DNA from: Candidatus Endomicrobium neocapritermitis
GTDB lineage: Bacteria > Elusimicrobiota > Endomicrobiia > Endomicrobiales > Endomicrobiaceae
Assembly (NCBI GenBank): GCA_009778325.1
Contig: WRJZ01000053.1
Coordinates: forward strand, 57,302 to 121,301
Direction: 5' to 3'
Length of the DNA stretch: 64,000 nucleotides
The notes under the pieces: model-generated
Seen by the model: only the letters and a program-made list of their open reading frames with translations
Database searches by the model: none
Told to the model about the DNA's origin: nothing
Shown: positions 49,623 to 58,800 of the stretch, one piece after another
Layout: each line of letters begins with the position of its first letter
How positions within the stretch are numbered: position 1 is the first letter of the stretch
Position numbers and translations under genes: made by a program

Positions 49623-49651
49623 TTGACAAAAAATCTTTTTATTATTAGAAT
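49623..49651 (+). promoter_or_regulatory. Near-consensus promoter of truncated clpB
   Basis: TTGACA (49623-49628), exactly 17 bases, TAGAAT (49646-49651). The -10 overlaps the CIRCE operator. Confidence 0.8.
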
Positions 49652-49676
49652 AGCGCTTACATAATACGAGTGCTAA
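49650..49676. promoter_or_regulatory. CIRCE operator (HrcA site)
   Basis: The right half GAGTGCTAA is perfect, the spacer is nine bases as in the TTAGCACTC-N9-GAGTGCTAA consensus, and the left half ATAGCGCTT matches six of nine. It lies at the transcription start of the truncated heat-shock gene. Confidence 0.75.
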
Positions 49677-49699
49677 TTATCTGTTTTTTGAGGTGGAAA

Positions 49700-49858
49700 A
49701 TGAATTTATCAAAATTCACAATCAAGTCTCAGGAAGCTCTTGCGGACGCGCAAACCATTGCCGCTGATTACGGCAATCAGGAAATAAGCGCGGAACATCT
49801 TTTGCTTGCTTTGGTCAGGCAAAACGAAGGAACGGTGGGAGTTCGACTTAGGTATTGA
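49700..49858 (+). pseudogene. clpB: Truncated clpB (N-terminal fragment only)
   Basis: After GAGGTGG the frame reads MNLSKFTIKSQEALADAQTI and later EISAEHLLLALVRQNEGTV, the beginning of a ClpB disaggregase N-domain. Similarity ends there and the frame stops after six more codons. About 95 percent of the gene is missing. The break lies about 55 bases before the ATGCCCA pair at the element's right end, so a deletion or recombination joined the two. The promoter and CIRCE are still intact. Confidence 0.75.
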
Positions 49859-49911
49859 TGTTAAGCCCGATATTTAGTAAAATCTTGCAGTATTAAACAC
49901 AAACGCGACGA

Positions 49912-49929
49912 ATGCCCAGACTATGCCCA
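49912..49929 (+). promoter_or_regulatory. Right paired ATGCCCA boxes (possible integrase arm sites)
   Basis: ATGCCCA at 49912 and 49923, 11 bases apart, same orientation and spacing as the left pair. AGACTATGCCCAA is shared between the two ends. Confidence 0.45.
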
Positions 49930-49987
49930 AGTTGAATTTTGTCGTCATAGTCAAAACCCTATCGTCGGCTAATATGAATAAAATTTT

Positions 49988-50013
49988 GGCTGGTCAAAAG
50001 ATCGGCTTTTTTT
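49988..50013 (+). terminator. Terminator beyond the right att site
   Basis: GGCTGGTC-AAAA-GATCGGC forms a stem with two G-U pairs and is followed by seven T. It lies 18 bases after the duplicated tRNA 3' end and was probably the original tRNA-Thr terminator before integration. The rest of 49859-50177 has only the att site and a promoter. Confidence 0.65.
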
Positions 50014-50119
50014 ATTTTAAAGATGATTTTTGGTATTTACAAAAAAGCTTTTGACGGCTATTATTAAAGACGATGAGTAATTACCGGCTGCCGTATATCC
50101 TGATTTTTGCCGGCTGTTA

Positions 50120-50148
50120 TTGATTTGTTACTCATTTTTTAATAATAT
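50120..50148 (+). promoter_or_regulatory. Promoter of the two-component operon
   Basis: TTGATT (50120-50125), 17 bases, TAATAT (50143-50148), about 30 bases before the kinase start. Confidence 0.45.
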
Positions 50149-50177
50149 GGTCTAATACTTTTTCAAGAATGGAATAA

Positions 50178-51761
50178 ATGAAAACAAAAATCCGCTTTAC
50201 TCTTAAATTCAAATTTATATTGATGATTGCTTCTGTTATTGTGTCCACGGCAATAACCCTGACGACTTATTTTGTATATTCCCAAAGAAATTTTCTGATA
50301 AGTTTCACGGAAAGAAAGGGAATGGACATAGCAAAAAGACTGGCCAATTCCGCCGATTTAAACATTTCGCTCCAGTTTCCGAATGTTCTCAAAAATTTAA
50401 CCGAAAACACATTGTACGAAGAAGACGTCATTTATGCCGTTATATATGACAGAAGCGGCGGAATTTTAGCCGAATCCGGGACAACTGACTCTGAAGTTAA
50501 AAGTTATTTATTGGACAGCAAGCCTACAAGTTCGGATATTTTGCTTTACGATAAGAAGCTGATGAAAAGAAACAGCTTTAAAACTAAAAAAATCGGAGAA
50601 GTGTTTGAAGTTTTAATGCCGATGGTTACGTATGACACGCTGCGCCTCAACGTCGGCGCTTCTCTTGCCAATAATTACATGCGCGAGAATGACGACAGCG
50701 GCGACATTGCCGGCATTGTGAGAGTAGGAGTATCTCTTGAAAGAATTAATAAAGAAGTTGATAAAATAACAAAGTCCGTGATAGGCCTTACCGTAATAGT
50801 TATTATCGCAAGCATACTGCTTTCGTTTTTTCTTATAAGGGTTCTTTTAAATCCTATTAAGGAACTTGCTTTAGGCACGAGAAAAATCGCCGCGGGAAAT
50901 TTGTCGTACAGGGTTCCTTTGACATCAAGCGACGAGCTAAGCGATCTGGCGGAATCTTTCAATTCCATGGCGCAGGACCTGCAAAGTTATGTTGATGAAC
51001 TTGACAATGAGAAACAGGATTTGCTCAAGCTTAAGATTATGCTTGAACAGCGAAGCAAAGAGCTTGAAGAAACTTTGGATAAAGTGCAAAGCATACAGCA
51101 GGAACTTTTGAGATCCGAAAAGTTCGCCACCATAGGGCGTCTTGCGGCATCCGTGGCGCATGAATTAAGAAATCCTTTGGCAAGCCTTAAAAATATATCG
51201 TATTATTTGTCAAAAATGGGCGTTTTTGAAGATGTTAAAGCTAAAAAAATGCTTGATATGCTTTCTTCGGACGTGTCCAGAGCAAACAAAATTATTACCG
51301 ATTTGCTGGATTATTCAAGAGCAAAAAAACTTAATAAACTTGAAATGTGGATAGACGAGTTTGTTGATAAAGCGATATCCAACGTCGCGCTGCCTCAGAA
51401 TATTGAAATAGTGAAAAATTTTGAACATTTTAAAGGAGTTGTGGATCCCGATAAGATGACCCAGGTTATTATAAATCTCATCTCGAATGCAAGGGACGCA
51501 ATGCCCGACGGCGGTACAATAACGGTTTCCTGCAAAAAGAAAAATACTTCATACGAAATAAAGATAACGGACACGGGAATAGGAATGAGCGCCGAAACAG
51601 CCGCGCATATTTTTGACCCTCTGTATACTACAAAACTTAAAGGCATAGGGCTGGGCCTTTCGATAGTTAAAGAAATCGTGGACGCTCATTTCGGCGCCAT
51701 TACCGTTGACAGCGTCGAAGGAAAAGGCACTGTGTTTACGATAACACTGCCGATGGAGTAA
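50178..51761 (+). CDS. Membrane sensor histidine kinase (HAMP-HisKA-HATPase)
   Basis: The 527-residue protein has spans at about 13-32 and 200-222 enclosing a periplasmic sensor region of about 165 residues. A HAMP domain (RVLLNPIKELALGTRKIAAG) and a coiled coil follow, then HisKA with H328 in ASVAHELRNPLASL. The HATPase has N box VIINLISNARDAM and G boxes DTGIGMS and GIGLGLSIVKEIV. It is followed after one base by a receiver protein, the likely partner. The signal sensed is unknown. Confidence 0.9.
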   Translation: MKTKIRFTLKFKFILMIASVIVSTAITLTTYFVYSQRNFLISFTERKGMDIAKRLANSADLNISLQFPNVLKNLTENTLYEEDVIYAVIYDRSGGILAESGTTDSEVKSYLLDSKPTSSDILLYDKKLMKRNSFKTKKIGEVFEVLMPMVTYDTLRLNVGASLANNYMRENDDSGDIAGIVRVGVSLERINKEVDKITKSVIGLTVIVIIASILLSFFLIRVLLNPIKELALGTRKIAAGNLSYRVPLTSSDELSDLAESFNSMAQDLQSYVDELDNEKQDLLKLKIMLEQRSKELEETLDKVQSIQQELLRSEKFATIGRLAASVAHELRNPLASLKNISYYLSKMGVFEDVKAKKMLDMLSSDVSRANKIITDLLDYSRAKKLNKLEMWIDEFVDKAISNVALPQNIEIVKNFEHFKGVVDPDKMTQVIINLISNARDAMPDGGTITVSCKKKNTSYEIKITDTGIGMSAETAAHIFDPLYTTKLKGIGLGLSIVKEIVDAHFGAITVDSVEGKGTVFTITLPME

Positions 51762-51765
51762 TATG

Positions 51766-52815
51766 ATGAATACGGAAAAAAAATTAAATATTTTAATTGC
51801 CGACGATGAAGAAGGGTTGAGATTTTCTCTCGCAAGTATTCTTGAGATAGAAGGATATTCCGTTCAAACCGCGGGAGACGGGCTTGAGGCGCTTGAGCTC
51901 GTAAAAAACAACGCTTTTGACATAGCTTTTTTTGATATCAGAATGCCAGGCATGAACGGGGTCGAAGCGTTTAAGAGGATTAAAGAAATAAGCCCTGAAA
52001 CCATAGTAGTTATGATGACCGCGTACGCAATGAACGATTTGATAAAAGAAGCCATAAAAGAAGGCGCGTTTGCGTGCATCAGCAAGCCTTTTGAAATTGA
52101 CGATATTATTAATACGGTAAAAGAGATAAGCGCGAAAAAAGTCGGGCTTGTAATTTCCGGAAATAATGAAACAAAAGACTTTCTGACGGACGCCTTGAAA
52201 TCGTCCGGATTTGTAGCCGTAGAAAAAGACAGCTGTGAATCCGCGGAAAGTTTTACGCTAAGAAGAGAGCCCGAACTTATTTTTATAGTTGAGCCAGGAC
52301 ACGGCAATTACGAAAAAATAAAAGAAACGGCGAAAAAATTAAAGCAGTCCGTAATAGCGGTTATAACTTCCGGCGCATGTAAAGAATTTAAAGAAATAAA
52401 AAATATAAAATGTATCAGTATGCCGCTAAGTAAAGATTTCGCGGACGAGTTTTTTTCAAATTCCGACAAAAAAAAGAAAACCGTGTTAATAAGCGGAGAT
52501 ACGATATGGTCAAACAATCTGAAAATAGCGTTAGTGGCAAAAGGATATGACGTTGTTTATTACTCTTCCTCCGATAGTTTTTTCAACGGACATGATATTG
52601 AAAACAGCGACCATATAATTTGCGATACCGGCGAAATTGCCGATATAGAAACTTTTTACAAAAACATAAAGCAGAAAAACGATAAAGCAAAAATCATTTT
52701 TATATTTGACTTTGAAAGCGCGGTAAGCGAAAGCCTGAAAAAATTGAACATTCCCGTGCTCAATAAGCCTTTTGACTCGCAAGAACTTTTGGATGTTATG
52801 GAAAAAACACGATAA
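51766..52815 (+). CDS. Response regulator with one canonical and two degenerate receiver-like domains
   Basis: The first about 120 residues are a complete receiver: acidic pair DDEE, D57 in FFDIRMPGMNG, T in MMTAYAM, and K in ISKPFEI. Two further segments (about 132-228, KVGLVISGNN; about 240-347, KTVLISGDTIWSNNL, ending VLNKPFDSQELLDVM) have the receiver alpha/beta rhythm but lack the phospho-acceptor aspartate. No DNA-binding or enzymatic output is present. ATG 51763 is an equally possible start. It sits between two kinase genes, so it may act as an intermediate or sink. Confidence 0.8.
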   Translation: MNTEKKLNILIADDEEGLRFSLASILEIEGYSVQTAGDGLEALELVKNNAFDIAFFDIRMPGMNGVEAFKRIKEISPETIVVMMTAYAMNDLIKEAIKEGAFACISKPFEIDDIINTVKEISAKKVGLVISGNNETKDFLTDALKSSGFVAVEKDSCESAESFTLRREPELIFIVEPGHGNYEKIKETAKKLKQSVIAVITSGACKEFKEIKNIKCISMPLSKDFADEFFSNSDKKKKTVLISGDTIWSNNLKIALVAKGYDVVYYSSSDSFFNGHDIENSDHIICDTGEIADIETFYKNIKQKNDKAKIIFIFDFESAVSESLKKLNIPVLNKPFDSQELLDVMEKTR

Positions 52816-52819
52816 AATA

Positions 52820-52957
52820 GAGTTCAAAGTGCAAAGTTCAGAGTTCAAATTAGGAATTTTCGCAGGAACTAAGTTCCGCGAAAACCTATAAATAGGTTTC
52901 GGCTTCGCCGAAACACAATATTTGAACTTTGAACTCTGAACTTTAAACTTTGCCGTT
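52820..52957. repeat. Word-stem hairpin J (word AGTTCAAAG) with two loop hairpins
   Basis: Left arm AGAGTTCAAAGTGCAAAGTT then CAGAGTTCAAAT; right arm TTTGAACTTTGAACTCTGAA then CTTTAAACTTTG. The loop has TTTTCGC...GCGAAAA enclosing GGAACTAAGTTCC, then TTTCGGCTTCGCCGAAA. The right end TGCCGTT plus AAAA leads into the AAGGAG of the next gene. Confidence 0.85.
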
Positions 52958-52973
52958 AAAAAGGAGTATAACA

Positions 52974-53681
52974 ATGAAAGATATTATGGAGAAAGAAAGA
53001 CAACTGTCAAAAGAAGAAGTTACGAATGAAATAATAAAAGTCCTCAATAAATTTGCTTCGGTCGCTTCCCACGATTTAAAAAATCCGCTTTCCAGCATAA
53101 AAAATATAGCGTACTATTTTACAAATTCCGTTAAACTCGAAGGCGAAGTTCCCAACAAGATGCTGAGGATGCTCGGCAGCGAAGTGGACAGAATGAATAA
53201 TATGATAGTCGATTTACTGGACTCAACCAGAGTAAAGCAGCTTCATACGGAAAATTACGATTTGAAAGCGCTTATTAACGAGGTAATTGAAAAACATAAG
53301 AGCGACAAGTATTCGTTTGAAATTTCGGCTGAGAATATGCTTATTTATGCCGATCCGGGCAGAATAAAACAGGTTTTTTCAAGCATCATACAAAATGCAA
53401 AGGAAGCGATGCCCGAAGGCGGGACAATAACGGTAAAAGCATATAAGTCCGGCAATGATGCGCGCGTTGAAATTTCGGATACGGGAACAGGCATGGATGA
53501 AGAGACCCTTTCCCAAATTTTCGACCCAATGTTTTCGACAAAACAGGCAAAAGCTCTGGGTATGTCGCTTACGGTTTCAAAACAGATAGTTACAATGCAC
53601 GACGGCACGATCAAGGCGGAAAGCATTTTGGGAAAAGGTTCAAAGTTCACCGTCAATCTTCCTCTTGCAGTATCAGTATAA
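52974..53681 (+). CDS. Soluble histidine kinase (HisKA-HATPase only)
   Basis: The 235-residue protein has a HisKA segment with VASHDLKNPLSSIKNIAYYF and an HATPase with IIQNAKEAMPEGG, DTGTGMD and ALGMSLTVSKQIV. It has no membrane span and no sensor domain. The kinase core resembles that of the upstream membrane kinase, suggesting duplication. ATG 52974 has AAGGAG at the right distance. Its stop is two bases from the smpB start. Confidence 0.85.
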   Translation: MKDIMEKERQLSKEEVTNEIIKVLNKFASVASHDLKNPLSSIKNIAYYFTNSVKLEGEVPNKMLRMLGSEVDRMNNMIVDLLDSTRVKQLHTENYDLKALINEVIEKHKSDKYSFEISAENMLIYADPGRIKQVFSSIIQNAKEAMPEGGTITVKAYKSGNDARVEISDTGTGMDEETLSQIFDPMFSTKQAKALGMSLTVSKQIVTMHDGTIKAESILGKGSKFTVNLPLAVSV

Positions 53682-53683
53682 AA

Positions 53684-54151
53684 ATGGAAAGAAAAGTTTT
53701 TACTACCAACAGAAAAGCCTTCCACGACTATGAAATACTTGAAAAAATAGAAGCCGGAATAGTTTTATCTGGCTTTGAAGTTAAGTCGATAAGACGTTCC
53801 AATGTGAGTCTTGTCGACAGCGTTGTGCGCTTTTCCGCTGGGGAAGCGTATGCGGATAATATGTTTATCGCGCCTTATGAACATATGTCATCGCATGTTT
53901 CGGACTATGACGCCAAAAGAAAAAGAAAACTTTTAATGAACAAATCCGAAATTAATAAGTGGAATGCGAAAGTTAAAGAAAAAGGGCTTACGGTAATTCC
54001 TCTTGAAGTTTATCTTTCCGCGCAAGGAATGGTAAAAGTACTTTTGGGGCTGGCAAAAGGCAAAAGATCTTATGATAAAAAAGAAAGTATTAAAAGAAAA
54101 GATATGGATCGCGATATGGCCAGGGAAAGACAATTAACAATTAATAAATAA
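53684..54151 (+). CDS. smpB: SsrA-binding protein
   Basis: The 155-residue protein binds tmRNA for rescue of stalled ribosomes. It has NRKAFHDYEILEKIEAGIVL, SGFEVKSIRRSNVSLVDS, MFIAPYEH and GLAKGKRSYDKKESIKRKD, all typical. The C-terminal tail ends MARERQLTINK; the last few codons are contributed by the left arm of hairpin K. The tmRNA gene itself is not in view. Confidence 0.95.
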   Translation: MERKVFTTNRKAFHDYEILEKIEAGIVLSGFEVKSIRRSNVSLVDSVVRFSAGEAYADNMFIAPYEHMSSHVSDYDAKRKRKLLMNKSEINKWNAKVKEKGLTVIPLEVYLSAQGMVKVLLGLAKGKRSYDKKESIKRKDMDRDMARERQLTINK

Positions 54152-54256
54152 CAATGAATAATGCCGGAGTTTCGCAAAAGCGAAACCTAATCAATAGATT
54201 TTTGCGAAGCAAAAATTCAATAATTGTTATTTGTTAACTGTTAATTGTTAATTTGT
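54129..54256. repeat. Word-stem hairpin K (word AACAATTA) with two loop hairpins
   Basis: Left arm GACAATTAACAATTAATAAA then TAACAATGAATAATG; right arm CAATAATTGTTATTTGTTAA then CTGTTAATTGTTAATTTG. The loop carries GTTTCGCAAAAGCGAAAC and TTTTTGCGAAGCAAAAA. The left arm overlaps the last eight codons of smpB. Confidence 0.8.
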
Positions 54257-54272
54257 TTAGGGGTTTTAAATT

Positions 54273-55826
54273 ATGAAGAAGACGATAATATTTGCGCTGC
54301 TATTTGTACTCATTGCCTCAGCATCGCTATTTGCGCAAAGAGAAAAGGGGCTTACCGGGCGTTTTGTTCCGGCGGACGGCAATGTGCTTCTTTTTGCCGG
54401 TCAAAATAACAGAGACAGCGATGAGTTTGTTAAAATAATAAAAAAAGTGCCGGCGGGGTTTATGTTTTACACGGCATTGGCGGATTTGGAAGGACTTGAG
54501 AACCAGGCTGATTTCGGGGCAGGAGCAACGTCCGGCAGTTATCTTGTAAAAAAGTATCCGGGAACGGCGCTTCAAATCGGGCTTTATCTGGTAAATTCCA
54601 TGGACAGCGTTATTGACGGTTCGCTTGACGGCAATATAGAAAAGCTTGCCAAATGGATAAAAGCCGCGAAGGTTCCCGTATTTTTGCGCATAGGATATGA
54701 ATTTGATTATCCCGAAAACCGTTATGAACCTGAAAAATATGTCAAAGCTTTCAGGCACATTGTTGAAAAAATGGACAGCTTAAACGTTACAAATGTCGCT
54801 TATGTATGGCATTCTTACGCTTCTTTAAATCCACGCGGCATAGAAGCATGGTATCCTGGAGACGATTACGTTGACTGGTGCGCGATTTCATATTTTGCCA
54901 GCCCCCAATGGATTCCTATGATGAACTTTGCCAAAAAGCACTCAAAACCCGTTATGATTGCCGAAAGCGCGCCTATGCTTGGCCCGAATTTAAAAGAAGA
55001 AAAAAAGCCCGAGTGGTATAGAAGTCTTTTCAGATTTATTGAAACTCAAAATAATGTGAAAGCTTTGAGCTATATAAATTGCGATTGGGATGCCCAGCCG
55101 ATGTTTAAAGATTGGAATTGGGGTAACAGCAAGATAAACGCTTCCGCGGAGATTGAGAAACTGTTTAAAGAAAAAATTTTCGATAAACGGTTCGTGTATT
55201 CGGACAGATTATATGATGTTATCGATTTTAAAAAAGGCAGGGAAGTGCTTATTGTTTTTTGCCATCCCGACAATAAAAACAGCTTTAACGTGCAGATTCT
55301 TGAGGCTTTTACAAAAACTTTAAAAAAGAACGGAGTTGAATATAAAGTCAGAGATTTGTACGCGATGAAATTTAATCCCGTGCTTTCAAAAAAAGATCTC
55401 GGAAAACTTGCGGCCAAAAAATTTCCTAAAGAAATTGAAAAAGAAAGAAATATGATAAAAGAAGCCGACACGCTGGTTTTTATATATCCCGTGTGGTGGG
55501 CGGGAATGCCGGCTATGATGAAAGGATATATTGACAGGGTGTTTACTCCGGGATTTGCTTTTGATTTTCAAAACGGCAAAAACATGCAGCCTTCAATAAA
55601 ATATAAGAAGGCAATAATAATTAATACAATGGCGATGTCGGAAAAAACTTTTCATGATACGAGAGCGAATGAAGCTTTTGAGATAATTTATGACGATCTG
55701 ATTTTTTCCTTTTTCGGGCTGAAAACGCTGGTTCATAAATATTTTCATTCCGTGCACGGTATGGATGAGGAAACTTTTAATTTGTACATCCGGGAAGTTG
55801 AAAAAATAGCGGATACGATAAAATAA
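54273..55826 (+). CDS. Secreted GH26-like glycosidase fused to a flavodoxin-fold NAD(P)H:quinone oxidoreductase-like domain
   Basis: The 517-residue protein has a signal peptide (to about residue 21, SASLFAQ). A GH26-like TIM barrel follows (about 25-300), with E143 in FLRIGYEFD as the expected acid/base and E231 in PVMIAESAP as the expected nucleophile. A flavodoxin-like domain (about 324-515) resembles MdaB/KefF/NQO1: VLIVFCHPDNKNSFN, then FIYPVWWAGMPAMMKGYIDRV. The frame is open throughout. GH26 enzymes are mostly mannanases; flavin reductases of this fold are cytoplasmic. An exported flavodoxin domain is hard to explain, and a gene-fusion event or assembly error should be considered. Confidence 0.75.
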   Translation: MKKTIIFALLFVLIASASLFAQREKGLTGRFVPADGNVLLFAGQNNRDSDEFVKIIKKVPAGFMFYTALADLEGLENQADFGAGATSGSYLVKKYPGTALQIGLYLVNSMDSVIDGSLDGNIEKLAKWIKAAKVPVFLRIGYEFDYPENRYEPEKYVKAFRHIVEKMDSLNVTNVAYVWHSYASLNPRGIEAWYPGDDYVDWCAISYFASPQWIPMMNFAKKHSKPVMIAESAPMLGPNLKEEKKPEWYRSLFRFIETQNNVKALSYINCDWDAQPMFKDWNWGNSKINASAEIEKLFKEKIFDKRFVYSDRLYDVIDFKKGREVLIVFCHPDNKNSFNVQILEAFTKTLKKNGVEYKVRDLYAMKFNPVLSKKDLGKLAAKKFPKEIEKERNMIKEADTLVFIYPVWWAGMPAMMKGYIDRVFTPGFAFDFQNGKNMQPSIKYKKAIIINTMAMSEKTFHDTRANEAFEIIYDDLIFSFFGLKTLVHKYFHSVHGMDEETFNLYIREVEKIADTIK

Positions 55827-58800
55827 ATGCTTAATAATAAAATACCGCAGATAACCTCCGTGCAGGCTTCGGCAGGTTCGGGAAAAACCTACAGTCTCGC
55901 AAAGAGATATATCCGGCTGCTGCTGGAGTTTGACCCTGGCAAAAACAATATTCCGCTGAAAAATATTATAGCCGTTACTTTTGCCAATAAAGCGGCGATT
56001 GAAATGAAGTACAGGGTTATAGAGTATTTAAAAAAAGCCGCTTTATCGCTTGATACCGACGGCATTTTTGATGAAACAGGGCTGTCATCCAAAGAAATCC
56101 AGAAAAAAAGCGCCGCGGTTTTAGAAGAAATTCTGAACAATTACGATAATTTTAACATAAGCACGATAGACAGCTTTATAAATTCGATATTAAAAGCGTG
56201 CGCTATAAATATAAACATATCCCCGAACTTCCGTATAGAAAAAGATTACTCGGAAAATCTGAAATTCGCTTTAGATTCATTTCTTCGTCTTTCTTCCGTT
56301 TCAGCGCGTCTTAAAGAGACTTTAATCCGCTACATATCCCAATATCTGATGTCTGAAAAAACAGGATGGTTCCCCAAAAACGACATATATAACGAGATTG
56401 AAAAAGTTTTCAAAAAAGCCGGCAATACCGGAAAAAGCATAGCCGTAAATAATCTGTATTTCGATGCTGAAATATCAAAAAAAGCCTCTGAAATAATAAA
56501 AAAAGCGGAACGGTTTTTAAAAGAGTTTTCAAAGCTTGAAATATATTCAAATTGCGCGAAAGCCGCGGAAAAAATAGTTTTTGAAGGGAAAGAAAGTTTG
56601 TATAATCCCGATAAAATACCGAAAGCTTTTGCTTCGGAGTTAAAATATAAAAAAAACGCGGCGCAGAACGAAAAAGGCGGTATTTTGTGGGAAGAAATAC
56701 GTAAAGACATATCACAACTGTGTATATTCTACGCTTACAATTATTACGGCGTTTATTCCGACATCTATTCGAGGATAAATAATGAATTTGAAATTCAGGC
56801 TAAAAAAGACGAACTGATTTTCCTTAACGATATAAATAAAAAAGCTTTGAGTCTTTTTGAAGGCGATAATCCCGTCATGCCGGAAATATATTACAGGCTG
56901 TCGGAAAAATACAGGCACTTTTTAATAGACGAGTTTCAGGATACAAGCCCGGTGCAGTGGGCCGGAATTAAGCGGTTTTTAGATGAAAGCATTGCAAACG
57001 GCGGCACATTTTTTTATGTGGGAGACGTCAAGCAGGCGATTTATGATTTTAGGGGCGGAAGCTGGGAAATTTTTTATAATGTATTGCCGGAACTTTCGCA
57101 AAATGAAAACCATACCGTTGTTCTTAATCAAAACTACAGAAGCCATAAGGAAATAGTTGAGTTCAATAACTTCATTTTTTCAAGAGAAAATATTGAAAGA
57201 TATCTCAATGACTTGAATGAAGATAAAGAGCTTTTAGAAAGTTATAAAGATTTGCTGTCGGTGTATTCTCAATCTACGCAGAACTGCCATCCCGAAAAGC
57301 AAAAAGGATACATTGAAATTAAAATTCTGGGCGATGAGATTGAAGATATTGAAAGCGAAACCAAACGATTGTTAATCGAAACGGTCAAACAGCTTTCCGG
57401 CCGCTTTGATTTGAACGGCATTACCGTTTTATGCAGAAGCAATGACGAAGTTTCGCTTGCGGGGTCATGGCTTTTGGAAGAAGGGATAAACGTTGAGTCC
57501 AGCCAAACATTAAACATCAGAAATAACAATATAATAAAACAGATTGTTTCGCTTCTGATGTTCATAGATTCGCCTATGGACAGCCTGTCTTTTGTTTCTT
57601 TTATAACAGGCGAAATATTCCGCGAATCTTCAGGAGTGAACTCTGAAAAAATACGCGAATTCGTCTTTGAAGCCCATAATAAAAAAGATTTGGATGTTTT
57701 TTATAAAAAATTCGGCGAACGCTACGAAGATTTATGGAAAAAGTATTTTGAAGAGTTTTTCGTTCAGGCGGGATTTACGCCGGTTTATGAGCTTGTATTG
57801 TCGGTTTTTGAAAAATTTAAAGTTATTGAAAATTTCAAAGATTCCAAAGTTTTTGTAATGCGTTTTTTAGAGCTTATAAAGAACTTTGAACAAGACGACG
57901 GCGGTCTTGAAAACTTTCTTGATTATTTTAAAAATCTTGAAGAAAACGATGACGGCTTATACGTAAAAAGTTCGTCCGGCGGCGGCGTTAAAATTATGAC
58001 TGTCCATAAAGCCAAGGGGCTGCAGTTTCCCGTTGTCATAGCGCCGTTTTTAAAGCTTGCGCATGCCAAAATAGACAAACCTGTTTTTGAAAACTCCCAA
58101 GAAGAAATCAAACTTACTTATATCACTAAAGAATTGTCGGAGTTTTCGCAGGAGTTAAAGTCGGCATACAACCGCGAGAGGGCAAAAACGCTGATGTCCG
58201 AAATGAATGTTTTATATGTTTCCATGACAAGAGCGGAGTGCGAGTTTTACGCTTTTGTTCCGCCAAAAGCCGGCAGTTCAAACAACAGCGTGCTCGTGCT
58301 TATCGGAAAAGAAGATATTGCGAAGGGAACAAAAGAGCGTTATCTTATCAAACGGCATGCCGTTGAAACCGTCAGCGATAATATTGATTCTGGGTATAAA
58401 GAGATAAAAAATTATTTTCAGTCAAAAACCGCTGCGCCTGATATTAATGATTCCAGAAGACGTGGAACAATGCTGCATTTTGCTTTATCCTGCATAAAAT
58501 CAGTAAAAAACAAGAGCGTTGCAGCTGAAATTGAAAAAGCGTCTGAATTTACAAAAAGAAAGTTTCTCTACGATAATACGGAATGGGTAAAAGATGAACT
58601 TTTAAATTTGTTTGAAAAAAAGGAGATTATCTCCCTTTTTGACGGAAATGACGATGAAATTTTCAATGAGCTGGAAGTGGTCAATTCAAGCGGAGAGACT
58701 TACAGGATAGATAAAGTGATTGTCGGAGTAAAAGATGTTATTGCCGCGGATTTTAAAAGTTCAAACGCGGCAGCGGAAGAAAATAAAAAACAGGTTTTAA

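Larger units (their letters stand above)
46721..49970 (+). mobile_element. Decayed integrative element at the 3' end of tRNA-Thr
   Basis: The element is bounded by direct repeats of the tRNA 3' end: TCAAACCCTATCGTCGGCT on the left and the same with one extra A (49951-49970) on the right. A pair of ATGCCCA boxes spaced 11 bases lies inside each end. It carries a DUF4143 ATPase gene, a barrel protein gene and a truncated clpB. No integrase gene remains. Whether the clpB segment is cargo or host DNA joined by deletion is unclear. The interval 46790-47002 holds only the left ATGCCCA pair and a GCGGGCTGA...TCAGCCCGC hairpin. Confidence 0.6.
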
